DNA of 64,000 nucleotides from Streptomyces mutabilis (GCF_014649815.1 NZ_BMTT01000005.1:186001-250000); one strand, 5' to 3'; shown: positions 27,702-37,052, counted from the first letter of the stretch. Notes: generated by a model from the letters alone, not told the origin. Made by a program: numbers and translations.

Positions 27702-27721
27702 CGTTTCCCTCGTTGGAAACG
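27702..27721. promoter_or_regulatory. inverted repeat before the GtrA-like gene
   Basis: CGTTTCC-N6-GGAAACG is a perfect inverted repeat just upstream of the proposed start at 27740. A CGTTGCAACG palindrome lies about 130 bases further up (near 27572). Either may be a regulator site; no factor can be named. Confidence 0.4.
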
Positions 27722-27739
27722 TTGGCGAGGGGGTGGGTC

Positions 27740-28243
27740 GTGGGCGCAGTGCTGCGTCGGAAGCAAGTCGCGCCCGGTGCCCTCGTCCGCTTCGTGCTCT
27801 GTGGCGGCGGGGTTGGGATCGCCTCGAGCGTCGCCGTGGTGGGTCTGGCCTCGTGGATTCCCTGGGTCCTGGCCAACGCCCTGATCACGGTGGTCTCCAC
27901 GCTGCTCGCCACCGAGCTGCACGCTCGCTTCACCTTCGGCGCGGGCGGGCGGGCGACATGTCTCCAGCACGTGCAGTCGGCCGGATCCGCGGCGGCCGCG
28001 TACGCGGTGACCTGCATGGCGATGCTCGCACTGCATCAGCTCGTGGCGGCCCCCGGCGCGGTGCTCGAGCAGGTTGTCTACCTGTCCGCCTCCGCGCTCG
28101 CCGGTGTCGCACGGTTCGCCGTGCTTCGCCTGCTCGTCTTCACGCGAGGCCGTTCGCAGGTCGCCGGCGCCGGTCGAGCCACCCGTCCTGTCCCGTGCGC
28201 CTCGGCGCCGGCCGTTCCCGTGGGGCTCTGCCGAGCTGCCTGA
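27740..28243 (+). CDS. GtrA-like small membrane protein
   Basis: A protein of about 167 residues with four hydrophobic segments: LVRFVLCGGGVGIASSVAVV, PWVLANALITVVSTLLATEL, AAAAYAVTCMAMLALHQL and VYLSASALAGVARFAVLRLLVF. Between helices 2 and 3, ELHARFTFG corresponds to the conserved N/E-x-x-x-x-F-x-F of the GtrA/PF04138 family. These are often involved in moving lipid-linked sugars. The tail after about 145 is Pro/Ala-rich. I chose GTG 27740 because GAGGGGG lies 7 bases before it; the ATG at 27686 has no ribosome site and would overlap an inverted repeat. No glycosyltransferase gene is adjacent. Confidence 0.7.
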   Translation: MGAVLRRKQVAPGALVRFVLCGGGVGIASSVAVVGLASWIPWVLANALITVVSTLLATELHARFTFGAGGRATCLQHVQSAGSAAAAYAVTCMAMLALHQLVAAPGAVLEQVVYLSASALAGVARFAVLRLLVFTRGRSQVAGAGRATRPVPCASAPAVPVGLCRAA

Positions 28244-28389
28244 CGGTCGCTTCATGGTGGTCGCCGCTTCCTGCCTCCGTCACGTACGTCGACCGGCCCG
28301 ACGGCCCGTACCCGAGCAGCGGGCCGGGCGGAAAGCCCGTGGGCCGGCCCCCTGCATTGCTCGTCGGGTGCCCGTCATGCGGTGTTTCG

Positions 28390-28880
28390 GTGTGTCCGTT
28401 CCGTGGGCCGAAAGCGGCCGGCGCGTCCGCATCGGTCACCCGCGCTCGAAGGAAGTGGTCGGCCCACTGCCCGATATCGGGGCAGAGCGAGTCCCGGGTC
28501 ACCTGGGCGACCGCGGCGTCGATGTCGAAGTGCGTGGTGCGCAGTTCGGCGCCGGGGTCCAAAAGCGCCCAGTGGGCTCCCGTTAGGCCGTAGGGCATGC
28601 TGACGCTGGCTTGGTTGATGACGAGCCTGCCGTGGGTGAGTCGTACGAACGGCATGTGGGTGTGGGCGAGCATCACTGTGCGCACGTCGCCGGGGAGTTC
28701 GCCGGAAAACCTCTAGCCAGCGGTCGAGACCGGGTCGACCAGCACGACTTCCCCGTCGCCTGCGGGGCGTGGGCAGAAGTAGACCTTCCTCAATCCGTGC
28801 AGCGGCAGGCGCAGCGATCGCGGCAGACCGACGAGGTGCTCGAGGTGCTCCGCGCGGAGTTGCCCGGCGGCCCAGGGGGC
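28390..28880 (-). pseudogene. remnant of a YfcE/MPP-type metallophosphoesterase
   Basis: Only the C-terminal half is left. AWAAGQLRAEHLEHLVGL and then GLRKVYFC match the middle of bacterial metallophosphoesterases. A stop (TAG at about 28714-28716) and a frame change follow. The conserved end TVMLAHTHMPFVRL, RLVINQASVSMPYG and GAHWALLDPG then reappears; the GHTHxP metal motif is altered to AHTHMP and NPGSVG to NQASVS. The N-terminal GDxH motif is absent. The tail after about 28390 runs on without the usual stop. It lies directly behind the TetR gene. Confidence 0.7.
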
Positions 28881-28884
28881 CCTT

Positions 28885-29490
28885 TCAGGTGGCGGGGAAG
28901 CGGTGCCGGTCCACGATCCCCTCGATGATCCGCATCAGTCGGTCGCCCGCCCGGTCGATGCTGCCGTTCTGCGTGCTGACCTGTGCGCCTTCGAGTACGA
29001 AGGTGATCTCGGCCGCGGCCTGCTCGGGATCGGGCAGGCCGGCGTCAGCGCACAAGCCGACCATTCTGCGGGTCTGTTCCGCCTTGTGTCCCTCGATGAT
29101 CTGCCGTGCGGGATGGGAGCGGTCGGGCAGTTCGGCGATGGAGTTGATGAACGGACAGCCCCGGTGCGAGATCCCGGGCAGCCCGTCGGCGATGAAGCGG
29201 GCCACGCCCAGGATCTGTTCCCTGGGGCGGCCGGGATGCTCGGCCTCCACCCGGTCGAAGGCCGCCTGGTAGTCGGCGGCGACGATGCGCAGCCACTCCG
29301 CGACGAGCGCGTCCTTGGTCTCGAAGTGCCGGTAGATCGCCATCTTGGTGGTTTCCGCCTTCTCGGCGATCGCCTGGACGCCCACCCGCCGGATCCCCTC
29401 GCTCTGGAACAGCTCTTCCGCCGCGTCGAGGATGCGCTCGCGGGGCGGCAGCTTCGCCACCCTGCCCGGCCTTGCGGCGGTCGATGCCAT
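28885..29490 (-). CDS. TetR family regulator
   Basis: A 201-residue TetR protein. Its N-terminus is PRERILDAAEELFQSEGIRRVGVQAIAEKAETTKMAIYRHFETKDAL, written here across the whole helix-turn-helix (about 16-62). The ligand domain contains HRGCPFINSIAELPDRSHPARQII, typical of the TetR_C_27-like group that senses small hydrophobic compounds. It diverges from the amidase gene. The gap between the two starts (29491-29622) carries a regularly spaced GGTA(C/T)C array, most likely its operator. Confidence 0.88.
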   Translation of the reverse strand: MASTAARPGRVAKLPPRERILDAAEELFQSEGIRRVGVQAIAEKAETTKMAIYRHFETKDALVAEWLRIVAADYQAAFDRVEAEHPGRPREQILGVARFIADGLPGISHRGCPFINSIAELPDRSHPARQIIEGHKAEQTRRMVGLCADAGLPDPEQAAAEITFVLEGAQVSTQNGSIDRAGDRLMRIIEGIVDRHRFPAT

Positions 29491-29544
29491 GTGACTGCTC
29501 CGTCGAGTCGCGGGGTGGCCGTGGGGCCCCTGATCACCTGCTAC

Positions 29545-29601
29545 GGTACCAGTCCGTTCCGTTCGATACCGATAGGTATCATTCGGTACCCAGTGGTATC
29601 C
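29545..29601. promoter_or_regulatory. helically phased GGTAYC operator array
   Basis: GGTACC at 29545, GATACC at 29565, GGTATC at 29575, GGTACC at 29585 and GGTATC at 29595 all lie on a 10-base grid. GATACC-GATA-GGTATC (29565-29580) forms a perfect-arm palindrome. The array sits between the divergent TetR and amidase genes, so several TetR dimers could bind on one face of the helix. Confidence 0.65.
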
Positions 29602-29622
29602 CTCTTTTGCTTTGGAGTGACA

Positions 29623-31074
29623 GTGAGAATCGCCGAGTACGTGAACTTCGACGGAGTAGGGCTCGCGGAGCTGGTGGCGAAAGGTGAGGTGACCCCCGCC
29701 GAGGTGGAAGCAGCCGCACGCGAGGCCGTGCGGGCGGTCAATCCGCGGATCAACGCCGTGGTCGAAACCTGGCCGGCGGACGACGTGCCGGAACCGGGCA
29801 GTACGCCGCTGGCCGGTGTCCCTTTCCTGATCAAGGACATCGGAGTCGCCATGGCCGGGAGGCGAATGGAGCTGGGCAGCCGTCTCGCGGCCGGCAACGT
29901 GGCCCGCTCCGACTCCTTCCTCATGCGGCGTTTTCGCCGCACCGGCCTCGTGACGTTCGGGCGCACGGCGACACCGGAGATGGCCTACAGCAACACGACG
30001 GAACCGGTGCTGTACGGCGCGACCCGCAACCCGTGGGACCCGAAGCGGAGCGCGGGTGGATCCAGCGGGGGCGCGGGCGCGGCCGTCGCCGCCGGGGTGG
30101 TCCCGATGGCGCACGCCACCGACGCCGCCGGTTCCATCCGCATCCCCGCCGCCTGCAACGGCCTCTTCGGGCTGAAGCCGACCCGCGGCCGCGTCTCCAT
30201 GGGGCCGCACTTCGACGAGGTTTTCAACGGCCTGGCCGTGCACGGCAGCGTCAGCCGCACGGTGCGCGACAGCGCGGTCCTCCTCGACCAGGTCCGCGGG
30301 CCGGAAGCGGGCGATCCCTACTTCGCCCAGGAGCCCTCCAGGCCGTACGCGGAGGAGGTCACCCGGGACCCGGGGACGCTGCGGATCGGCGTCCTCACCC
30401 AGGCATGGGGTGGACACCGCACCACCGCGCCGGTAGCCGACGCGGTCTCCCGCACCGCGCGTCTGCTGGAGTCCCTCGGCCATCGGGTGGAGGAGGTCAC
30501 GGTCGACCTGGGGGTCGACTGGGAGGACTTCCTCCTGGCCAACGCCCGCCAGTGGACGGCGAATCTCACGGCGTCCGTCGACGAGCTGGCCGCCGCCTCG
30601 GGCCGGCCCGTCGACTCCTCCACCCTGGAGCCGCCCATACTCGCCGGCTACCGCTACGGACAGCGGGTCGGCGGCGCCGAGTTCGTCACCGCTCTCGCGG
30701 TCCGCAACCGGGTCGCCCGATCCCTGGCACGCTTCTTCGCCGGCCACGACATGCTGCTCACCCCGACGCTGCCGGAGCTCCCCGTCCCCCTCGGCACCCA
30801 TGCCGAGGGCGTGGAGACGCTGGACGGCCTGGGCTGGTTGCGGCGCCTCTTCGACATCTCGCCGTTCACCGCGGTATTCAACGTGGCGGGTACGCCCGCG
30901 ATGTCCGTACCGGTGGCCGCCGACGCCGAATCGGGGCTTCCGATCGGCATGCAGTTCGCCGCCGGTCACGGACTCGAGGACCGCCTCTTCCGTCTCGCCG
31001 GCCAACTCGAACAGGCAAGCCCCTGGTCGGACCGGACGCCCGCGGTGTGGGCCGGGAACCACGCGGACCGCTGA
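29623..31074 (+). CDS. amidase signature family hydrolase
   Basis: A 483-residue amidase-signature enzyme with the Ser-cisSer-Lys triad. The catalytic lysine is in PFLIKDIG (about 69). The cis-serine lies in the signature [17 protein letters not shown], and the nucleophilic serine follows in [25 protein letters not shown] (about 169). The C-terminal part ([27 protein letters not shown]) is typical. Members hydrolyse amides or esters, from indoleacetamide to nylon dimers. The GTG start follows GGAG by 5 bases. Divergent TetR control suggests induction by a substrate-like compound. Confidence 0.92.
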   Translation: MRIAEYVNFDGVGLAELVAKGEVTPAEVEAAAREAVRAVNPRINAVVETWPADDVPEPGSTPLAGVPFLIKDIGVAMAGRRMELGSRLAAGNVARSDSFLMRRFRRTGLVTFGRTATPEMAYSNTTEPVLYGATRNPWDPKRSAGGSSGGAGAAVAAGVVPMAHATDAAGSIRIPAACNGLFGLKPTRGRVSMGPHFDEVFNGLAVHGSVSRTVRDSAVLLDQVRGPEAGDPYFAQEPSRPYAEEVTRDPGTLRIGVLTQAWGGHRTTAPVADAVSRTARLLESLGHRVEEVTVDLGVDWEDFLLANARQWTANLTASVDELAAASGRPVDSSTLEPPILAGYRYGQRVGGAEFVTALAVRNRVARSLARFFAGHDMLLTPTLPELPVPLGTHAEGVETLDGLGWLRRLFDISPFTAVFNVAGTPAMSVPVAADAESGLPIGMQFAAGHGLEDRLFRLAGQLEQASPWSDRTPAVWAGNHADR

Positions 31075-31426
31075 GGAGTACGCGTCGTCGCCGCCTCGAC
31101 GCCGCAGTGCCGGCAACGTGAACGTGTCCCTGGCCTCCGTGTCGCGCGGGGTGCCCACCACGAGGCGGAGGCCCGTGCCCTGGGCGCTGAGCACGGGATT
31201 CGCCGGCGATGTCGACCTCAACCGGATGCGCCCCGGTCTTGTGTGCGCCCTGGTGGCCACCCACTGACCGAAGCGCCCAGAGCTCACGGAACCGGTGACT
31301 GCGGTTCAGCCTGACCTCGGCTCCCGGCCGAGCACGACCTTCGCTGCGGGACCGAACGATCTGCGTACGTCCCCGCGATAGCCACCGCCGAGCTCCCCGC
31401 CCACCGACGTGTCGTGATCGGGATGG
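31075..31426. other. intergenic, no gene seen
   Basis: 352 bases between the convergent ends of the amidase and the first DUF4139 gene. Frames here are Arg/Pro-rich translations without recognisable motifs, and I see no RNA gene or strong hairpin. Confidence 0.5.
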
Positions 31427-32986
31427 CTACAGTCCGTGCACCTTGGCGCTCGTCGAGACCTCGTAGACCAGTTGGAGTGTGCGCCGGCCTCCGGGAGGGA
31501 GGAGGACGTTCCAACGGACGATGCCGTCCGCGTCTACGTCGTCGGGCGGGGGAGAGCAGGCCTCCCGGCGCAGGTTCACCTCCACCGCCGAGGTCTCGGA
31601 GACCGGCACGCGTTCCCGGACGACGACCAGGTGCTCATGGCACTCGGCCGGCTCCGAGAAACGTGAGAGGTGCAGCCGGACGGTACGGGTGAGAACGGTC
31701 CGCTGGGCGAGACCGGCGGTGTCACGGGTCTCCTCGGTCCGCCGTACGACCCGGTGGTCGTCGCGGCTGCCGAAGGCGAGGACGGCCGGGGCGCCGGGGG
31801 CGGTGAAGTCCAGGGTGCCGCGGCCGAGGAAGCCGCTGCCGCTGACGAGATCCACGGGCCCGGCGAGCAGCGCGTGTCCGGAGCGGTTGCCGAACCGGAC
31901 CAGGCGACCGACGAGCGGGGACAGCTCGGGCGAGCAGGCGTACTCCGTGCTCGTCGGAGTCTCGAAGGAGGAGAGCGGCACCCGGTGTGCCCGCCCGTCG
32001 GACGGTACCGAGACCGGGGTGTCGCAGTGCAGGACCCGGGCCTCGCCGCCGTCGTCCACCCCCGGCAGGCCCTGCACGGGCGCGGGGCCGAGATCCGTGA
32101 TCTCCTCCTCGCGCAACTCGACCTGGACGGTGCGGCGCTCCGCCGCTGAGCGGTCCCGGAGCGTCAGCCTGTCCTCCGCGAGGCGAGGAGGCTCGGTGGC
32201 GAGCGCGCTGCGGGCCGTCGACAGGGTCAGCCGCACGTTCGACCAGTCCTCGCCGGTGCGCTGCCAGACCATCGCGTCCGTGTCCAGGGTGAGGGAGTCC
32301 CCGTCGAGTACGGCGCGGTAGGCGGGCCGCCACAGGGCGCACGGGACGAGGTGGGCCACGCGCAGCCCGGCCGGACCGCCCTCGGCCGCCCGGACGGTCA
32401 GTTCCATGTGGCCGACCAGTTCGGCGGGTTCGGTCTCCGCGCTCGCCAGGGCGTGACGAGCGTCGGAGAGTTCGGCGGCGAGCGCGGTCAGCCGGGCGTC
32501 GACCGCGCGCAGTCGCTCGCCGCAGGTGTCGCGTTCCCCGTCGACCCGGTCCAGTTCGCGGGTCCACCGGGCCCGGTCGGACTCGCCGAGGCCCGCGCCT
32601 TCGCTGATCTCCCGCAGCAGGTCGCCGGCGAGACGGCCGTAGAGGTCGAGGCGGGTGTGCAGACGCTCGCGCTGCCGGCCCAGCGCCTCCTGTTCCTCCT
32701 CGAGTCCTCTCACGCGGTGGCGCAGGGCGGAGTCGTCGTCGGCGGGTCCGGGCGCTCTCGGTGTCCACTCGCGTACGACCCGGGCGTCGAGCACGGTCAC
32801 GGGGTGTTCGGCGGACAGCTCGGCGTGCAGGCTGTGGTCGACGGCGAGGGCGCTGACCGGTCCGAGACGCAGGACCCGGGTGCCGGCCGCCAGGTCGACC
32901 ACGGCGGTTCGTTCGACGTGTGCCCGGTCCTCCAGGCAGGTGACGGCGGTGACGGGGAGGGCGATCGGATCGGGGCTCGTGGGCAC
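31427..32986 (-). CDS. DUF4139 (mucoidy-inhibitor MuiA-like) protein
   Basis: A 519-residue protein. The N-terminal beta domain (VTAVTCLEDRAHVERTAVVDLAAGT, DUF4140-like) is followed by a coiled-coil segment of about 90 residues (RHRVRGLEEEQEALGRQRE onward). A C-terminal DUF4139 beta domain has the hallmark VWQRTGEDWSNVRLTLSTA and the end RWNVLLPPGGRRTLQLVYEV. There is no signal peptide. The family is widespread and poorly understood. It begins 7 bases after the upstream paralogue stops, so the two form an operon and may make a heteromeric complex (inference). Confidence 0.85.
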   Translation of the reverse strand: MPTSPDPIALPVTAVTCLEDRAHVERTAVVDLAAGTRVLRLGPVSALAVDHSLHAELSAEHPVTVLDARVVREWTPRAPGPADDDSALRHRVRGLEEEQEALGRQRERLHTRLDLYGRLAGDLLREISEGAGLGESDRARWTRELDRVDGERDTCGERLRAVDARLTALAAELSDARHALASAETEPAELVGHMELTVRAAEGGPAGLRVAHLVPCALWRPAYRAVLDGDSLTLDTDAMVWQRTGEDWSNVRLTLSTARSALATEPPRLAEDRLTLRDRSAAERRTVQVELREEEITDLGPAPVQGLPGVDDGGEARVLHCDTPVSVPSDGRAHRVPLSSFETPTSTEYACSPELSPLVGRLVRFGNRSGHALLAGPVDLVSGSGFLGRGTLDFTAPGAPAVLAFGSRDDHRVVRRTEETRDTAGLAQRTVLTRTVRLHLSRFSEPAECHEHLVVVRERVPVSETSAVEVNLRREACSPPPDDVDADGIVRWNVLLPPGGRRTLQLVYEVSTSAKVHGL

Positions 32987-32993
32987 GAGGGGG

Positions 32994-35114
32994 TCAGCTC
33001 CTGCGGTTGCCGCCGGTCAGGGCCTTGCCGGCCGGGATGCGGATGACGTAGCCGCCGTCGAGGGCGGAGGTGGCGTGGGCCGGGATCTCGACTCGCCACA
33101 GACGGGTGCCGGGAGCGTGCTGATCGTGAGCGGTGCCTGCGGCGGGTGCCTCCCAGCCGGCCTTCTCCTCGATCCTGACGTCGGCGTCGGAGGTGACCGG
33201 CACCCGCTCGCGCACCTCGACGGTGACGGGAACCGGGAGCCGGTTGGCCAGTTCCACGTGGACCCCGTGGGCGAGGACGGTCACGTTGTTGCGCAGCCCC
33301 GCGGTCGACTCGCGCAGGCTCGTACGGCGCGTGACCCCGATGGCCTCGTCGGTGCCCAGCCCCACGCGGCGCACGCCGCCGGGCGCGAGCGTGGGCAGCG
33401 AGGTGGTCAGCAGGAAGTGACCGTCCGCCGTGACCTCCAACGGACCGGCCAACAGCGCCTGGCCAGTGGTGTTGGAGAGCACCAGCGTCGTGTAGACCGC
33501 CTGTTCGACCGACGGGACACACAGGTACTCCGTCCGCAGGCCTACCGACACCTCGCCGACGGTGATCGTGTGCCACGTACCGTCCGAGGGGATGTCGGCG
33601 CGTGCGGCGGCCTCGTAGCGGTGGTCGAAGGAACCGGCCGACTCGCGCGGTCGCACGGCGTTCCCCGGCAGGGGCAGCGCGGTGACCGTCTCGGCGCGCC
33701 GTCGCTGTTCGGCCGCCACCGGGTCGAGGGCCGAGTCGGGGAACAGCCGTCCGCGGCGCTCCGGTTCCCCGTCGGGGCCTTCGAGGACCAGTGCCGCGTA
33801 GTCGAGTTCGGCACCGCTCGGCCGAGGTGGTCCGGTCACCGGGGTTGGTGACGGGGCGGGTACGGCCTGAGGAGCGGCTGCTGGGGGTGGTGCGGCCCGG
33901 CCGGGGGCCGCGGGAGCCATGGGGCGGGGTGCGGCGGGCGGGGCGCCGGTGCGTCGGGCACGGCTCCTCCCGTGGGCAGGGGAATGAGGGTGGCCGGAGG
34001 CCGAGTAACCGGGCATGGCCCCCTCGGGGTCTGCCGACACGCCGCCGGGTGGCGGCAGGGCGCCGGGAGGCGGACCGTAGCCGTACCCCGCCACGGACGG
34101 GGGAGGGAGCGGAACGGACTCGGATGCAGGAGCCTCGGGCGCCGCCGCGGCGGGGACGGCCACGGCGGAGCCGCCGATGCGCGGGCGCGGTCCCGCCGCG
34201 TCGTAGCCGCCGAAGAGATCGAGCAGCCCGCGCGGGGGTTCGCGCCATCCCGACGACGGGGGAGCGGGCTGCTCGCGTCCGATCCGGATCGATCGGAGCC
34301 GTGGCACGTCGGTGCGCCTTCGCAGATCGGCCGTGGCCAGCGAGACGCGGACGCCGGTCCAGTCCTCACCCGTGCGCTGGGCTACCGCCGCCCGCATCAA
34401 CAGCCGCCCGTCGTTCCCGCCCCGGCGGTGGGTGAGGCGGTAGGCCGGCACCCAGACGGCGCCGGGCACCCCGTATTCCACCTCGACCTCGACTTCGACG
34501 TGTGTGTCACTGCTGCCCGTGAGGGCGACGACCGCGCACAGCGTGGTACCGGTCCGCGAGGCGGGGGCATCGGTGGAGGCACGGGCGAGCCTGTCGGAGG
34601 CGATGCCCAACTCGTGCTCGACCTGCCTCAGTTCCTCCTCCGCCTCGCGCAGGCGAGAGTGCAGCACGGTCAGTCGCTCGTCCACGAACCCGGCGAGGGC
34701 CAACCAGGCGTCGACGGGCGTGCGACGGTGCGGAGCCTCGTCCCCGCGGGGCGGCGGCACCGGGCGCAGGGCCGCCACCTCGTCGACCAGCCCCAGTTGC
34801 CGAGTCCGGCGGGCCTGGAGAGCCTCTCGGGCATCGCCGAGCCGTTCCACCTCACGCCGGAGCTCACCGATCGGGCGGCTGTCGAGCGGTTCCGCCTCGA
34901 CGGCCACCCTCGCCTCGGTGACTCGCACGCCGCCGGCGCCGACGACCCGCACCCGCAGGGAACCCGGGTCCATCGAACGGGGCAGTCCGGTCACCCGCAC
35001 CCGCCCGTCCCGGGGCACGCTGCCGCGGGCGAGCCGGCGGCAGAGGGCGCCCTGCGCGTACACCACCACCGAGTCCAGTGTCGACGCCCACCTCGGGACC
35101 GCCGCAGCCATCAT
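32994..35114 (-). CDS. DUF4139 family protein with Pro/Ala-rich insertion
   Basis: A 706-residue paralogue of the downstream gene. It has an N-terminal beta domain (TLDSVVVYAQGALCRRLARGSV), a coiled coil (about 90-190) and the DUF4139 start VPAYRLTHRRG and QRTGEDWTGVRVSLATADLRRR. A roughly 130-residue insertion dominated by Pro, Ala and Gly (GGYGYGPPPGALPPPGG and neighbours) follows, then the remaining beta domain (TEYLCVPSVEQAVYTTLVLSNTTGQALLAGPLEV), ending LWRVEIPAHATSALDGGYVIRIPAG. The insertion splits the DUF4139 domain. Start ATG 35114 follows GGGGGAGC. The pair is Streptomyces-typical in my recollection, but no role is known. Confidence 0.82.
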   Translation of the reverse strand: MMAAAVPRWASTLDSVVVYAQGALCRRLARGSVPRDGRVRVTGLPRSMDPGSLRVRVVGAGGVRVTEARVAVEAEPLDSRPIGELRREVERLGDAREALQARRTRQLGLVDEVAALRPVPPPRGDEAPHRRTPVDAWLALAGFVDERLTVLHSRLREAEEELRQVEHELGIASDRLARASTDAPASRTGTTLCAVVALTGSSDTHVEVEVEVEYGVPGAVWVPAYRLTHRRGGNDGRLLMRAAVAQRTGEDWTGVRVSLATADLRRRTDVPRLRSIRIGREQPAPPSSGWREPPRGLLDLFGGYDAAGPRPRIGGSAVAVPAAAAPEAPASESVPLPPPSVAGYGYGPPPGALPPPGGVSADPEGAMPGYSASGHPHSPAHGRSRARRTGAPPAAPRPMAPAAPGRAAPPPAAAPQAVPAPSPTPVTGPPRPSGAELDYAALVLEGPDGEPERRGRLFPDSALDPVAAEQRRRAETVTALPLPGNAVRPRESAGSFDHRYEAAARADIPSDGTWHTITVGEVSVGLRTEYLCVPSVEQAVYTTLVLSNTTGQALLAGPLEVTADGHFLLTTSLPTLAPGGVRRVGLGTDEAIGVTRRTSLRESTAGLRNNVTVLAHGVHVELANRLPVPVTVEVRERVPVTSDADVRIEEKAGWEAPAAGTAHDQHAPGTRLWRVEIPAHATSALDGGYVIRIPAGKALTGGNRRS

Positions 35115-35433
35115 GTGCTCCCCCACACGCCGTGTCAGTGCCGAGGGAACTCTATGCCGGATACCGGCCGTGAGTGCTCCGCCCGTTCGACCGGCCGCGG
35201 CCCGACCGCCTCCTCGCCCGAGGCATCTCAGCCATGAAGACGTCGTGTGTGCGGCGGTCGAGGGCGTCGGTATGGGCGCGTACGTCCCGGTACACCGCCT
35301 CCAGGCGCCGGTAGGGGACGTATCCGCGTACACGCCGAGACCGGCCGCCGACACATCGCCGCCCCCGGACCCGCGGCACCGGAGGCTTCGGCTCGGCGTG
35401 CCGGGATGCCGTGCACGTCGGCGTGGATGTCGC
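35115..35433. other. intergenic upstream of the DUF4139 pair
   Basis: 319 bases between the YceI stop and the DUF4139 start, all genes on the complement. Short frames such as YVPYRRLEAVYRDVRAHTDA look protein-like on the complement (near 35300) but have no start, ribosome site or family match I recognise. They may be a gene remnant. Confidence 0.4.
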
Positions 35434-36096
35434 TCAAAGGGGCTGAGAGGGGGCCCGGATCGCTGAGATGTCGAACTGGAGCCGCACCTTCTCGCTGACC
35501 ATGCTGCCACCCGCCTCGAGTCGCTGGTTGTAGACCAGCCCCCAGTCGCGGCGGTCGATGGTCGTCGTGCCGTCGAACCCCGCCCGCTCGTAGCCGAACG
35601 GGTCCCTGACCGAGCCGAGGTAGTCCAGCTGGAGGTCGACGGGCCGGGTCGTGTCGCGAATCGTGAGGTCACCCGTCATGCGGAAGCTTTCCCCGGCCTC
35701 GTGGACGGTCGAGGTGCTGCGGAACGTCATCTGCGGATACCGGCGTACGTCGAAGAAGTCCTTGCCGACGAGATGGGCGTCCCGCTGCTCCACGCCCGTG
35801 TCGACGCTGGCGACCCGGATGACGATCTCGGCCCGGGACTCGGCGGGCCGGGCGCCGTCGAAGTAGAGCACGCTGTCGTAGTCGGCGAACGCCCCGCGGA
35901 CGGTCGTGACCATGGCGTGCCGCACGGAGAAGCCGATCCGGCTGTGCGGGCGGTCGATGGTCCAGTGCCCCGTCAGTGCGCGAAGCGCCGGGTCGAGCGT
36001 GGCGTCGGCCGCCGCGCCCTGCCCGCCGGACCGACCTGAGCCCACGGTCGGTGACGGCTCGACGACGGCGGTCTGGCGGCGGCTGAAGATACCCAT
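35434..36096 (-). CDS. YceI family protein
   Basis: A 220-residue protein. After a 35-residue variable start, the YceI lipocalin-like barrel begins at GHWTIDRPHSRIGFSVRHAMVTTVRGAF. It continues with SVDTGVEQRDAHLVGKDFFDVRRYPQMTFRS and DLTIRDTTRPVDLQLDYLG, all diagnostic of the family, which binds polyisoprenoids. There is no signal peptide, as is usual in Streptomyces copies. Start ATG 36096 follows GAAAGG by 9 bases. Confidence 0.92.
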   Translation of the reverse strand: MGIFSRRQTAVVEPSPTVGSGRSGGQGAAADATLDPALRALTGHWTIDRPHSRIGFSVRHAMVTTVRGAFADYDSVLYFDGARPAESRAEIVIRVASVDTGVEQRDAHLVGKDFFDVRRYPQMTFRSTSTVHEAGESFRMTGDLTIRDTTRPVDLQLDYLGSVRDPFGYERAGFDGTTTIDRRDWGLVYNQRLEAGGSMVSEKVRLQFDISAIRAPSQPL

Positions 36097-36185
36097 GAGA
36101 CGTGCCTTTCGAGTTGGAACACTTGGTTGTTACCACGGGGTTGGAGGGCCGGGCCCGGCAAGATGTGCGGCCTCGTCCGTGTTCC

Positions 36186-36968
36186 ATGACGCCGCCCGGA
36201 AAGCTGCACAGGATCAACGGATTGAGTACGCGAACCTGGCCCGACTGGGTAGCCGCGCACATCCGGCGCGCCACCCAGCGGACCAACCGTCCTCCCACGC
36301 CCGAAGAACCCGCACCGATCCACGCGACCCCGGCTCCGTCCCGGACCCCTTCCCTGGCCGGGGCCCTCGGATGTGGCTGCGTCGCGCTCGTCGCCGCAGC
36401 CGTACTCGCCGTCGTGGTCCCGCTCATGTGGCAGAACCGTGACGCCAGCGACTTCCCCCGCGTCGGGCGCGAGGACATGGCGAGCCGTGCCTTGCAGAAC
36501 TCCCGGCAGGCGTACGGGGTTCTGGGGTTCGAGCGTGCCGTGGAACCGGGGGTCGAGGATCGCGGCGTCGGCACGGAGAACACCTTCGGCTCCGGTGCCT
36601 GCTACGACGTCGGCTTGCTGGGCCTGCAGGACAAGGTGGTCGACGGCGCCTACCGGATGCACCACAGCTGGGCGGTGGATCATGTGCCTTCGAGCCGGGC
36701 CGTCCCCGGCCTTCGCCGGCTGCGGCAGCACCTGGAGGACGAGGGCTGGAAGATCAACACCCATCGCGAGGGCGGGAAGGCCGAGGAATGGCGCTTGTCC
36801 GCGGAGCGGGACCACGGGGACGAGCGGATGTCCTTCACCTGGGATCCGGACAGCGAGTACTTCACCGGCGGCAGCGGCGTACCCTGCGCCTACGATCCGG
36901 ACCGGGACGTCGACTCCGCGGGCGCGGCCGTCGGCGGTCCCGTCCCGCCCGTCCTCCGGCCCGTGTGA
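36186..36968 (+). CDS. hypothetical membrane-anchored protein
   Basis: About 260 residues, with a cytoplasmic Pro/Arg-rich start, one strong membrane segment (LGCGCVALVAAAVLAVVVPLMW, about 60-81) and an outside domain of about 170 residues with two cysteines (SGACYDVG and GVPCAYDP). No family recognised. The ATG at 36186 is a guess; an earlier ATG at 36102 and a later start near 36225 are possible and none has a clear ribosome site. It diverges from yceI and stands alone. Confidence 0.65.
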   Translation: MTPPGKLHRINGLSTRTWPDWVAAHIRRATQRTNRPPTPEEPAPIHATPAPSRTPSLAGALGCGCVALVAAAVLAVVVPLMWQNRDASDFPRVGREDMASRALQNSRQAYGVLGFERAVEPGVEDRGVGTENTFGSGACYDVGLLGLQDKVVDGAYRMHHSWAVDHVPSSRAVPGLRRLRQHLEDEGWKINTHREGGKAEEWRLSAERDHGDERMSFTWDPDSEYFTGGSGVPCAYDPDRDVDSAGAAVGGPVPPVLRPV

Positions 36969-37052
36969 CGGCGTCGCTCCCGCCTGATCCCGCTCGGGCG
37001 GGTCCCTGCTCCGACCGAGGCCGAGAGCCCGCCCGCGCGTTGCGGAGGCGGA

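Noticed and set aside
35228-35437. Complement frame starting SDIHADVHGIPA, resembling a metallophosphoesterase start (SDIHGN)
   Set aside because: The match stops after about 10 residues, the metal aspartates that should follow are missing, and it lies 6.5 kb from the phosphoesterase relic; coincidence is more likely.
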